Shown here: positions 41,881 to 49,812 of the stretch, piece by piece
Position numbering within the stretch: position 1 is the stretch's first letter
Layout of the letters: the number at the start of each line of letters is the position of its first letter
Assembly: GCA_963819695.1 (NCBI GenBank)
Contig: CAWFXD010000001.1
Coordinates: 558,001-622,000, forward strand
Length of the DNA: 64,000 bases
Direction: 5' to 3'
Source: DASZIT01 sp963819695
GTDB lineage: Bacteria > Actinomycetota > Acidimicrobiia > Acidimicrobiales > RAAP-2
Notes under the pieces: generated by a model
Seen by the model: only the letters and a program-made list of their open reading frames with translations
Told to the model about the DNA's origin: nothing
Databases searched by the model: none
Translations under genes and position numbers: made by a program

Positions 41881-42953
41881 CCCCACCACCGGCGGCCGGC
41901 AGTCCCGCCGTGGCACCCTCGCCATTGGGGGTGGACAGCCTCGACATGTGGGGCGCCACCGTCGGCCTTCCCGAGCAGGTCGAGGCAGCCCTGGCCGCGG
42001 CCCAAGGGGTGGCCGGGCTGCCCAGCCACCGACAGGTCGAGAACGTGGTGGTGGCCGGGATGGGGGGCAGCGGGATCGCCGGTGACGTGGTGCTGGCGGC
42101 GGCGGCGCCGTTCATGCCGGTCCCGGTCACCGTGGTGAAGGGTTATGAGCTCCCGGATTTCGTGGGGGCCAACTCATTGGTCTTCGCCATGTCGTTCTCG
42201 GGCGACACCGAGGAGACCCTCGAGGCGGTCGGCCAGGCCTACGAGTCGGGAGCGGCCATGGTGGTGGTGACCAGCGGCGGCCAACTCGGACGCCTGGCCG
42301 GCGAGTGGCACGTTCCGGTGATCGGGGTCCCCGCCGACATTCCCCAGCCCCGGGCCGCACTCGGGGCCATGGCCATACCCCCGTTGGTGGTGCTGGAGGA
42401 GATCGGGCTGTTCCCCGGAGCCGTCCACTGGGCCAAGCTGGCGGTGCGGCAGCTCCGCCGTCGCCGCGACCAACTGGTCAAGCCGGGAAACCTGGCCGAG
42501 GAAGTGGCCCGGCGCATCGGGCGGACCATCCCGCTCATCCACAGCTCGCAAGCCCTGGGGGCCGCCGCCGCCCTCCGTTGGAAGGCCCAGGTCAATGAGA
42601 ACGCCAAGGCCCCGGCTTTCTTCAATGTCTATCCCGAGCTCTGCCACAACGAGATCGCCGGTTGGGGGCAGAACGGCGACGTCACCCGCCAGTTGATCAC
42701 CCTGGTCAACCTGCGACACGGGGCAGAGCATCCCCAGGTGGCCCGGCGGTTCGCGCTGGTGGCTGAGGTGCTCCGGGAGGTGGTGGCCGACATCATCGAG
42801 GTGCGGGCGGCGGGCGAGGGCGACCTGGCCCAGCTCTTCGACCTGGCCATCATCGGGGACTTCGTCTCCCTCCATCTCGCCGGCCACGAAGGCATCGATC
42901 CCGGCCCCATCCCGGTGCTGACCGAGCTCAAGGAACGCCTGGCCGAGAGCTGA
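41877..42953 (+). CDS. SIS-domain phosphosugar isomerase (PGI/PMI family)
   Basis: This 358-residue protein has a SIS domain with VVVAGMGGSGIAGDVV, VFAMSFSGDTEETLEAV and AMVVVTSGGQLGRLA, and a second half with NENAKAPAFFNVYPELCHNEIAGW that carries catalytic Glu and His residues of the bifunctional phosphoglucose/phosphomannose isomerase family. It would interconvert fructose-6-phosphate with mannose-6-phosphate and perhaps glucose-6-phosphate, supplying manB. A protein of this family sits next to manB in mycobacteria. The GTG start overlaps the previous stop. It ends 130 nt upstream of the structured RNA. Confidence 0.82.
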   Translation: MTPPPAAGSPAVAPSPLGVDSLDMWGATVGLPEQVEAALAAAQGVAGLPSHRQVENVVVAGMGGSGIAGDVVLAAAAPFMPVPVTVVKGYELPDFVGANSLVFAMSFSGDTEETLEAVGQAYESGAAMVVVTSGGQLGRLAGEWHVPVIGVPADIPQPRAALGAMAIPPLVVLEEIGLFPGAVHWAKLAVRQLRRRRDQLVKPGNLAEEVARRIGRTIPLIHSSQALGAAAALRWKAQVNENAKAPAFFNVYPELCHNEIAGWGQNGDVTRQLITLVNLRHGAEHPQVARRFALVAEVLREVVADIIEVRAAGEGDLAQLFDLAIIGDFVSLHLAGHEGIDPGPIPVLTELKERLAES

Positions 42954-43046
42954 TGCCCGGCCGCCGGGATGATCGACTCCGGACCTCCCTGTGTTGCAGG
43001 TGCGTGACGCCACTGTGGCGACCTCGTGAACTCGGGGGCGCTGCTA

Positions 43047-43075
43047 GTGAAAGTCGAGGGCCGCGGACCTACACT
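43047..43075 (+). promoter_or_regulatory. Promoter of the structured RNA upstream of hpf
   Basis: GTGAAA (43047-43052) and TACACT (43070-43075) are separated by 17 nt. With the spacing common in this window, transcription would start near 43083, which is exactly the first base of the closing stem of the RNA. Confidence 0.55.
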
Positions 43076-43082
43076 GTCGTCC

Positions 43083-43362
43083 GTGAGCTACGCGCGGGTC
43101 TGTGGTTGCAAGTCGATGCCAGTCGCAGGCGAAACGACCCACGTAAGGCAACTAGTGGTTGCTGAGCATGGTGCGGCTTAGGAGTAAGACCTGCCCGTGG
43201 CGTCCCCGGTTGTCGGGGACGGGCGGAGATGAGGTGACGCGGGCCATTTACGGTGCCGAAGGGTTCACGGCCGCTTGCCGGTCGGTTCCGCCGGGACCAG
43301 GTCGCCATTCTCACTGCAGGCGAGTGTGGGGTCAAAGACCAGGTCAGCCGCTCGTAGCTCAC
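43083..43362 (+). ncRNA. Structured RNA, probable raiA motif
   Basis: The 534-nt gap between the isomerase and hpf/raiA contains no gene but a clear RNA structure. GTGAGCTACGCGCGG (43083-43097) pairs with CCGCTCGTAGCTCAC (43348-43362) at 14 of 15 positions, closing a 280-nt domain. Inside are an 8-bp hairpin CGTCCCCG-GTTGT-CGGGGACG (43201-43221), a GTTGC/GCAAC pairing (43105-43109 with 43148-43152), a CTTA-GGAG-TAAG hairpin and repeats of GTGGTTGC and GACCAGGTC. The raiA RNA motif is known in Actinomycetota and Bacillota, in the former upstream of raiA genes. Gene context and size fit it; assignment without a covariance search is an inference. A 33-codon frame from the GTG at 43083 is not considered real. 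Confidence 0.6.
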
Positions 43363-43487
43363 AGCCATAGTCGAGCCGGATCTCCGGCTGTCGATCTATC
43401 CACCCAGGAAGCATCCACCACCCGACCGACCAGGAGGACCGGCCGACCACATCCGTAACACTCAGAACACGACTCGGAGGCAAACAG
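43363..43487 (+). promoter_or_regulatory. hpf leader: hairpin and Shine-Dalgarno
   Basis: AGCCGG-ATCT-CCGGCT (within 43373-43390) forms a 6-bp hairpin just after the RNA domain and could mark its 3' end. GGAGG lies 7 nt before the GTG at 43488, so hpf has a normal ribosome site, unlike the leaderless genes around it. Confidence 0.45.
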
Positions 43488-43847
43488 GTGAACGTTGTCA
43501 TCGCGAACGGCAGGAAGATCGTGCCAAACGGGGTACGGACGCTGGTCGAGGAGAAGGTGGGCAGACTGCTCCGCCACTGCCCGGGACTCGAGCGAGCCGA
43601 AGTTCACTTCTCCGAGGAACATAACCCGAGGATCCCGAACTGCGAGTGTTGCGAGGTCATCTTGTCCGGGCACGGTCGGGTCATCCGTGCCCACGCTTCC
43701 GCCCCCGATCCGTTGGTGGCTGTGGATTTCGTGGTGGAAAAGCTGGAAAACCAGCTGGCCAAGACCAAGGGCCGCATTGTGGGCCGACCGCATCCGAGCC
43801 GCCGGGGGGCGGACCAGGTGGTCCGGGCCCGGATTCGGACCGCCTGA
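43488..43847 (+). CDS. hpf: Ribosome hibernation-promoting factor, short form
   Basis: This 119-residue protein has the HPF/RaiA fold: VNVVIANGRKIVPNGVRTLVEEKVGRLLRHC in two overlapping parts, AEVHFSEEHNPRI, CEVILSGHGRVIRAHASAPDPLVAVDFVVEKLENQLAKTK read as strand-helix units. It would bind the 30S decoding region in stressed cells and block translation. Most actinobacterial homologues are long forms with a C-terminal dimerisation domain that pairs ribosomes into 100S dimers; that domain is absent here, so only monomer silencing is expected. It lies 123 nt upstream of secA, as HPF does in mycobacteria. GTG start with GGAGG upstream. Confidence 0.85.
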   Translation: MNVVIANGRKIVPNGVRTLVEEKVGRLLRHCPGLERAEVHFSEEHNPRIPNCECCEVILSGHGRVIRAHASAPDPLVAVDFVVEKLENQLAKTKGRIVGRPHPSRRGADQVVRARIRTA

Positions 43848-43955
43848 CCTCCGAGCCGGCCGCCGAGCCGGGCGTTGGGCGGCCGGGGGCGGGATGAATG
43901 GCGGGACGGGACAGACGACCGGCCGGTCCGTCAGGGAACCAGAACGCGCCAACGG

Positions 43956-43961
43956 TAGAGT
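43956..43961 (+). promoter_or_regulatory. -10 hexamer TAGAGT for secA
   Basis: TAGAGT is 9 nt before the ATG at 43971, again without a Shine-Dalgarno sequence. Confidence 0.48.
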
Positions 43962-43970
43962 GGTGACCTC

Positions 43971-46760
43971 ATGAGCGTGTTCACGAAGGTCCTTCGCGCC
44001 GGCGAAGGCAAAAAGGTGCGTCGTCTGGCCGATCTGGTCCCGTTGGTCAACGCCCTCGAACCGGAGATCGAGGCGCTCAGCGACGCCGACCTGCAGGCTT
44101 TCACCCCCCGGTTCAAGGAGCGCCTGGCCAACGGCGAGACCTTCGAGGACATCCTCGTCGAGGCGTTCGCAGTGGTGCGAGAAGGCGCCTGGCGGGTGCT
44201 CGGCCAGCGCCACTTCGACGCGCAGCTGATGGGAGGGATGGCCCTTCACTTCGGGTGGATCGCGGAAATGAAGACCGGTGAGGGCAAGACGCTGGTCTCC
44301 ACCTTGCCGGTGTACCTCAACGCGCTGGCCGGCAACGGGGTCCATGTGGTCACCGTCAACGACTACCTGGCCACCCGCGACTCGGAGTGGATGGGGCAGC
44401 TCCACAAGTTCTTGGGGCTGACAGTGGGCCGGGTGGGCCCGGACATCGAGGACGCCGAGTCCAAGCGGGCCGCCTACAACGCCGATGTCACCTACGGGAC
44501 CAACACCGAGTTCGGGTTCGACTACCTCCGGGACAACATGGCCCGGACCAAGGAAACCATGGTTCAGCGTGGCCACCGGTTTGCCATCGTGGACGAGGTC
44601 GACTCCATCCTCATCGACGAGGCCCGTACCCCGCTGATCATCTCCGGCCCGGCGGCCGAATCGGCCAAGCTCTACTACCAGTTCGCCGGCATCGTCCGGA
44701 CGTTGCGCGACGAGGACGACTACGAGGTCGACGAGGAGAAGCGCACCGTCGTCCCCACCGAGGCGGGCATCGAGAAGGTCGAGGGCCAGCTCGGGGTGGA
44801 CAACCTCTACGACGCGGTGGCGGTGAACTACGTCCACCACCTCACCCAGGCCCTCTATGCCAAGGAGCTCTACAAGCGGGACAAGGACTACCTGATCGCC
44901 GACGGCGAAGTGAAGATCGTCGACGAATTCACCGGCCGGACCCTCGACGGACGACGCTGGTCCGATGGCCTCCACCAGGCGGTGGAGGCCAAGGAGCGGG
45001 TCCGGATCAACGAGGAGAACCACACCTGGGCCACCGTGACCCTCCAGAACTATTTCCGGCTCTACGAGAAGCTCGCCGGGATGACCGGCACCGCGGAGAC
45101 CGAGGCGTCGGAGTTCGCCAACACCTATGACCTCCCGGTGGTCCCGATCCCCACCAACAAGCCGATGGTCCGGACCGACAACCCCGACCTCGTCTACAAG
45201 TCGGAGGACGCCAAGTTCAACGCGGTGGTCGAGGACATCGCCGAGCGCCATGCCACCGGTCAGCCGATCCTGGTCGGCACCGCTTCGGTGTCCAAGTCGG
45301 AGCACCTGGCCCGCCTGCTGGAGAAGAAGGGCATCCCCCACGCCGTCCTGAACGCCAAGCAGCACTTCCGGGAGGCGGAGATCGTCGCCCAGGCCGGCCG
45401 GGTCGGCGGGGTGACGGTAGCCACCAACATGGCCGGTCGAGGCGTCGACATCATCCTGGGCGGGAATGCCGAAGGCCTGGCCGTTCGCGAAGCCACCGCC
45501 CGCGGGATCGACCTCACCACCGACGAGGGTGCCGCCGATCTGGTCAAGATCCGGGAGGAATTCGAGAAGATCTGCGCCCGGGAGGGGGACGAGGTGCGCG
45601 CGGCCGGTGGCCTCTACGTCCTGGGCAGCGAGCGGCACGAGAGCCGCCGCATCGACAACCAGCTCCGGGGCCGCTCCGGCCGGCAGGGCGACCCGGGGGA
45701 GAGCCGCTTCTTCCTGTCCCTGGAGGACGACCTGATGCGGCTGTTCGCCACCGGCGCGATGAACTGGGTGATGGGGAGGGCGATCCCCGACGACATCCCC
45801 ATCGAGGCGAAGATGGTGACCAAGGCCATCGAGCGGGCCCAGAACACCGTCGAGGGGCGCAACGCCGAGTCCCGCAAGGACGTGCTCAAGTACGACGACG
45901 TGATGAACGAGCAGCGCAAGGTGATCTACAAGCGCCGCCTGCAGATCATCGAGGGCGAGGACCTCCACGAGGAGACCCTGGAGCTGCTGGAGTCGACCAT
46001 CACCGCGCTGGTCGAGGCATCGTGCCCCACCGACTATCCCGAAGAGTGGGACCTGGCCCGGCTGATCACCGAGATCACCCAGTACTACCCGACCAAGTTC
46101 GTCGAGGACGATCTGGCCGAAGCCACCACCGCCGGCCAGGTGGCCGAGAGCATCCTCTCCGAGGCACTCGACCTCTACGCCGATCGGGACGAGACCATCC
46201 CCGGCGGGGCGGAAACGGCCCGGCAGCTCGAGCGGGACATCATGCTCCAGATCCTCGACCAGAGATGGCGTGACCACCTGGCGGAGATGGACCTGCTGCG
46301 GGAGGGCATCAACCTCCGGGCCATGGGCAATCAGGATCCGCTGGTGGCCTGGCAGCGGGACGGCTTCGAGATGTTCGGGAAGCTGATGGACGGGATCGAC
46401 GACGACTATCTGCGCTACGTGTTCCACGTCCAGGTGTTGGCCGAGCCCGCCCCGGAGCCGGACCTGGCCCACGCCAGCTACATCGCCGCCGACGACCCGG
46501 TGCAGGGGAGCGGCTCGATGTCGGCGGCGTTCGCGGTGGGGCCGACGGCGGCGGAGATGGCCGAAGCAGCCGGGGGTGGCGCCACCAACGGCTCGGGCCT
46601 GGCCGCGGCCGGCGGGGCGGTCGGGGTGACCAACCGTATGGCCGACGACGGAGAGACCCAGGTTCCCATCGTGAAGTCCGAGAAGGAGAAGATCGGCCGG
46701 AACGAACCCTGTTGGTGCGGCAGCGGCAAGAAGTTCAAGTTCTGCCACGGCGCCAACTGA
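43971..46760 (+). CDS. secA: Preprotein translocase ATPase SecA
   Basis: This 929-residue protein has the SecA landmarks: GGMALHFGWIAEMKTGEGKT with Walker A, VTVNDYLATRDSEWMG, GTNTEFGFDYLRDNM, VDEVDSILIDEARTPLIISG with Walker B, TGTAETEASEF, GTASVSKSEHLARLL, TNMAGRGVDIILGG, and GSERHESRRIDNQLRGRSGRQGD in parts. The C-terminus ends in the zinc-binding SEC-C motif CWCGSGKKFKFCHG, which in the family contacts SecB or ribosomes. It drives unfolded preproteins through SecYEG. The zinc tail distinguishes it from many accessory SecA2 proteins. prfB starts at the base after its stop. Confidence 0.97.
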   Translation: MSVFTKVLRAGEGKKVRRLADLVPLVNALEPEIEALSDADLQAFTPRFKERLANGETFEDILVEAFAVVREGAWRVLGQRHFDAQLMGGMALHFGWIAEMKTGEGKTLVSTLPVYLNALAGNGVHVVTVNDYLATRDSEWMGQLHKFLGLTVGRVGPDIEDAESKRAAYNADVTYGTNTEFGFDYLRDNMARTKETMVQRGHRFAIVDEVDSILIDEARTPLIISGPAAESAKLYYQFAGIVRTLRDEDDYEVDEEKRTVVPTEAGIEKVEGQLGVDNLYDAVAVNYVHHLTQALYAKELYKRDKDYLIADGEVKIVDEFTGRTLDGRRWSDGLHQAVEAKERVRINEENHTWATVTLQNYFRLYEKLAGMTGTAETEASEFANTYDLPVVPIPTNKPMVRTDNPDLVYKSEDAKFNAVVEDIAERHATGQPILVGTASVSKSEHLARLLEKKGIPHAVLNAKQHFREAEIVAQAGRVGGVTVATNMAGRGVDIILGGNAEGLAVREATARGIDLTTDEGAADLVKIREEFEKICAREGDEVRAAGGLYVLGSERHESRRIDNQLRGRSGRQGDPGESRFFLSLEDDLMRLFATGAMNWVMGRAIPDDIPIEAKMVTKAIERAQNTVEGRNAESRKDVLKYDDVMNEQRKVIYKRRLQIIEGEDLHEETLELLESTITALVEASCPTDYPEEWDLARLITEITQYYPTKFVEDDLAEATTAGQVAESILSEALDLYADRDETIPGGAETARQLERDIMLQILDQRWRDHLAEMDLLREGINLRAMGNQDPLVAWQRDGFEMFGKLMDGIDDDYLRYVFHVQVLAEPAPEPDLAHASYIAADDPVQGSGSMSAAFAVGPTAAEMAEAAGGGATNGSGLAAAGGAVGVTNRMADDGETQVPIVKSEKEKIGRNEPCWCGSGKKFKFCHGAN

Positions 46761-47921
46761 ATGCCGGCGGCTGAGCCTCCCCGACGGGGGGGCGGAGAAC
46801 CTGATCGCGTCGATGTCCGGGCGGCCGTCGCCGCGACCACCGACCGTTTGCGGGAAGCCGAGCACTTCCTCGGGCTCGAGCACCTCGAGAAGCGCCGGGC
46901 CGAGCTCGAAACCGAGGCCTCCGCCCCGGGTCTGTGGGACGACGCCGACAACGCCCGCCGGGTCACCACCGAGTTGGGCCGGGTCAGCGAGGACATCGAC
47001 ATGCTGGCCGCCTTGGCCGCGCGCCTGTCGGATGCCGAGACGCTCTTCGAGATGAACGAGGAAGAGGGGGACGACTCCCTGCGGGGCGAAGTCGAAGACG
47101 CGCTGGCCGACCTGGATCGGCGGCTGGGGGCCCTGGAACTCCGGGCACTGTTCGCCGGAGACTACGACGACGGCGACGCGGTGGCCGAGATCCACGCCGG
47201 CGCGGGTGGGACCGACGCCCAGGACTGGGCGGAGATGATGCTCCGGATGTACACCCGGTGGGCCGAGCGGCGCGGCTTCGAGATCGAGGTGGAAGAAGCG
47301 ACGCCCGGCCAAGAGGCCGGGCTGCTGTCGGCCACCTTCATCGTGAAAGGGCGCTACGCGTTCGGTCTGCTGTCGGTGGAGCGGGGCGTCCACCGGCTGG
47401 TGCGGATCTCCCCGTTCGATGCCCAGCATCGCCGGCAGACCAGTTTTGCCTCGCTGGACGTGGTGCCGTTCATCGAGGATGTCTCCGACGAGGTGGAGAT
47501 CGACGAGAAGGACCTCCGCATCGATACCTACCGCTCGTCCGGCGCCGGCGGCCAGCACGTGAACAAGACCGACTCGGCGGTACGACTCACCCACCTGCCG
47601 ACCGGGATCGTGGTGTCGAGCCAGAACCAACGGAGCCAGCACCAGAACAAGGCCAAGGCCATGCAGGTCCTCGGAGCCAAACTCGCCGACCGCCAGCGGG
47701 CCGAACATCAAGCCAATCTCGATTCGCTGTCCGGTGACCGCACCGACAACGCCTGGGGCAACCAGATCCGGTCCTACGTGTTGGCTCCCTATCAACTTGT
47801 CAAGGATCTGCGTACCAACGAGGAGACCGGGAACGTGGATGCGGTGCTCGACGGGGACCTCGACGCGTTCATGGAGGCCGAGCTCCGGCGACAGGCCGAT
47901 CTGCGCCGCAACCAGGGGTAA
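46761..47921 (+). CDS. prfB: Peptide chain release factor 2
   Basis: This 386-residue protein has the class I release factor layout: N-terminal helical domain, the ISPF codon-recognition loop (Ser-Pro-Phe, specific for UGA and UAA), and SSGAGGQHVNKTDSAVRL with the Gly-Gly-Gln peptidyl-tRNA hydrolysis motif. HAGAGGTDAQDWAEMML and NERSQHQNK-like sequence (NQRSQHQNKAKAM) are typical. The frame is continuous, with no programmed frameshift at the 5' end as in Escherichia coli. The ATG follows the secA stop directly, and the N-terminal 15 residues are Pro/Gly-rich, so a slightly later start is possible. Confidence 0.95.
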   Translation: MPAAEPPRRGGGEPDRVDVRAAVAATTDRLREAEHFLGLEHLEKRRAELETEASAPGLWDDADNARRVTTELGRVSEDIDMLAALAARLSDAETLFEMNEEEGDDSLRGEVEDALADLDRRLGALELRALFAGDYDDGDAVAEIHAGAGGTDAQDWAEMMLRMYTRWAERRGFEIEVEEATPGQEAGLLSATFIVKGRYAFGLLSVERGVHRLVRISPFDAQHRRQTSFASLDVVPFIEDVSDEVEIDEKDLRIDTYRSSGAGGQHVNKTDSAVRLTHLPTGIVVSSQNQRSQHQNKAKAMQVLGAKLADRQRAEHQANLDSLSGDRTDNAWGNQIRSYVLAPYQLVKDLRTNEETGNVDAVLDGDLDAFMEAELRRQADLRRNQG

Positions 47922-47986
47922 GCCGGGCTGGCGACGCACGTCAGGGGAGGTCAGAGGGCCTACACCAGCTGGACCGGCTAAATCGG

Positions 47987-47992
47987 TAAACT
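47987..47992 (+). promoter_or_regulatory. -10 hexamer TAAACT upstream of ftsE
   Basis: TAAACT predicts a start near 47999 and a leader of about 50 nt to the ftsE ATG at 48051. This would separate ftsEX from prfB, which ends 129 nt upstream. Confidence 0.35.
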
Positions 47993-48050
47993 ACTGCGGA
48001 CTCATTGCACCCCGGCGACCGGTTCCACCTTCGACGTAAACCTCTCCCTT

Positions 48051-48884
48051 ATGATCACGTTCCAGAACGTCACCAAAACCTACAAAGGGTCAACAGTCGC
48101 ACTCCGGGACTGCTCGATCGAAATCGACAAGGGCGAGTTCGTCTTTCTGGTCGGCCCCTCCGGTTCGGGTAAGACCACCTTCATCCGGCTGCTGCTTCGC
48201 GAAGAGATGCCGACTTCGGGTCGCATTTGGGAGGCCGGCAAGGAGATCGGGCACCTTTCGAAGTGGCGTGTCCCCTACCTGCGCCGCAACATCGGGTGCG
48301 TGTTCCAGGACTTCAGACTGCTTCCCAACCGGACAGTGTTCGAGAACGTGGCTTTCGCTCTCGAGGTGATCGGGCGGCCCAAACACGTGATCGCCTCACA
48401 GGTGCCGCAGGTGCTCGACCTGGTCGGTCTCACCAAGAAGAGCGGGAACCTTCCCGGCGAACTGTCGGGTGGTGAGCAGCAGCGGGTGGCGGTGGCCCGA
48501 GCCTTCGTCAACCGGCCGCTGATCCTGCTGGCCGACGAGCCCACCGGTAACCTCGACCCGACCACCAGTCTCGGCATCATGCGGCTGCTCGATCGCATCA
48601 ACCGGACGGGGACCACGGTCGTGGTTGCCACCCACGACGCGGGCATGGTCGACCAGATGCGGCGACGGGTCGTCGAGTTGGATCACGGAACCAAGGTGCG
48701 GGATCAGGCCCGTGGTGTCTACGGCCTTGACAGCGCGGTGGCGGCGTCGGGCGCAGGCTCTCCGACCGGAGCCATGGTGGAGATGGCGCCGGCGCCGGTT
48801 ACGGCCACCCGGTCGGCCGCCGCGCCGACTTCGCGACTGGCCAGAACGAGAAACGGTAACGGCAACCGCAACGTGGGCCGCTAA
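48051..48884 (+). CDS. ftsE: Cell division ATP-binding protein FtsE
   Basis: This 277-residue ABC ATPase has Walker A GPSGSGKTT, the Q-loop in IGCVFQDFRLLPNRTVFENVAF, the signature LSGGEQQRVAVARA, Walker B LILLADEPTGNLD and the H-loop VVVATHDA. With FtsX it controls peptidoglycan hydrolases at the division site. The catalytic part ends near residue 225; a further 50 residues rich in Ala, Pro, Thr and Arg (ending RTRNGNGNRN) form a tail not found in short FtsE proteins, possibly a disordered linker. ftsX overlaps by one base. Confidence 0.93.
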   Translation: MITFQNVTKTYKGSTVALRDCSIEIDKGEFVFLVGPSGSGKTTFIRLLLREEMPTSGRIWEAGKEIGHLSKWRVPYLRRNIGCVFQDFRLLPNRTVFENVAFALEVIGRPKHVIASQVPQVLDLVGLTKKSGNLPGELSGGEQQRVAVARAFVNRPLILLADEPTGNLDPTTSLGIMRLLDRINRTGTTVVVATHDAGMVDQMRRRVVELDHGTKVRDQARGVYGLDSAVAASGAGSPTGAMVEMAPAPVTATRSAAAPTSRLARTRNGNGNRNVGR

Positions 48885-49777
48885 TGCCCGTCTCCGCCGG
48901 ATATGTCGCGCGGGAGGCGACCACCAATCTGTGGCGCAACCGTCTGATGACGGTGGCCGCGGTGCTGACGGTGGCCGTGTCGCTGGCCCTGGTGGGTTCG
49001 GCCCTGCTGTTGAAGCAGGGGGCGACCAATGCCACTTCCCAGTGGCAGAACGGGGTCAACGTCCGGGTCTGGGTGAATCCCGGCGCCAGTTCGACCCAGA
49101 TCAAGTCCATCGGGACGGGGCTGGGCCAGAATCCCCTGGTGAAGAGCTGCATTTACCACTCGCAGGCCTATGACTTCAACGAGGCCAAGCGGACGGTGGC
49201 GGCCGACGAGTTCAACGCCACCCAGCAGTCCGACTACCCCTCGTCCTACGCCTGCGTGCTGGCCAATCCGTCCGACGCCACCGCGGTGGCCCAGCAGTAC
49301 GCCGGCAAGCCGGGCATCTTCGGGGTCCCGTCATCGCCGACGGCTCAGATCCGGACCATGCAGAACGTGATCCACATCCTCCAGTGGGTCTTCCTTTCGG
49401 TGGCGGTGGTGCTGCTGCTGTCGGCCTCGGTGCTCATTCTCAACACCATCCGCATGGCCATCTTCGCCCGCCGACGGGAGGTGTCGGTGATGAAGTTGGT
49501 GGGGGCCACCAACTGGTTCATCCGGCTCCCGTTCATGGTGGAAGGGCTCGTCCAGGGCTTGCTGGGGTCGGCGGTCGCCGTCCTGGTGGTGCTCAGTCTG
49601 TACTGGGGGATCGGGCTCAACACCACCAAGACGGTGGCCAACCAGAGCAGTCTGATTGCTCAGATGTCCATGGGCGCCTGGGAAGTCGCGGCCACCTGCA
49701 TCCTGGTGGCCTTGGTGGGCATCGTGGTGGGCGTGGCCGGGTCGGCGTTGGCCGTCCGCCGATTCCTCGACGTCTGA
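48884..49777 (+). CDS. ftsX: Cell division protein FtsX
   Basis: This 297-residue protein has the FtsX topology: a cytoplasmic N-terminus (AGYVAREATTNLWRNRLMTV), one helix (LTVAVSLALVGSALLL), a large outside loop with two Cys residues, then three C-terminal helices (VFLSVAVVLLLSASVLIL, MVEGLVQGLLGSAVAVLVVL, AATCILVALVGIVVG) and NTIRMAIFARRREVSVMKLVGATNWFIRLPF as the coupling region. It is the membrane partner of FtsE. The ATG shares one base with the ftsE stop. The usual downstream smpB is not found here; a convergent lipase gene follows. Confidence 0.93.
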   Translation: MPVSAGYVAREATTNLWRNRLMTVAAVLTVAVSLALVGSALLLKQGATNATSQWQNGVNVRVWVNPGASSTQIKSIGTGLGQNPLVKSCIYHSQAYDFNEAKRTVAADEFNATQQSDYPSSYACVLANPSDATAVAQQYAGKPGIFGVPSSPTAQIRTMQNVIHILQWVFLSVAVVLLLSASVLILNTIRMAIFARRREVSVMKLVGATNWFIRLPFMVEGLVQGLLGSAVAVLVVLSLYWGIGLNTTKTVANQSSLIAQMSMGAWEVAATCILVALVGIVVGVAGSALAVRRFLDV

Positions 49778-49812
49778 CCGCCGCCCCCACCGGGTCGGAG
49801 CCGTCGAGAGGC

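Noticed and set aside
43083..43184. 33-codon ORF from the GTG at the RNA start
   Set aside because: The GTG coincides with the 5' arm of the closing stem; base pairing explains its sequence better than coding.
43083..43362. c-di-AMP (ydaO) riboswitch as identity of the RNA
   Set aside because: The conserved sequence blocks of that riboswitch, as far as I recall them, are not seen; gene context favours the raiA motif.
43359..47939. A 1526-codon open frame on the minus strand
   Set aside because: It is antisense to hpf, secA and prfB, which have complete family motifs. High GC content keeps such antisense frames open by chance.
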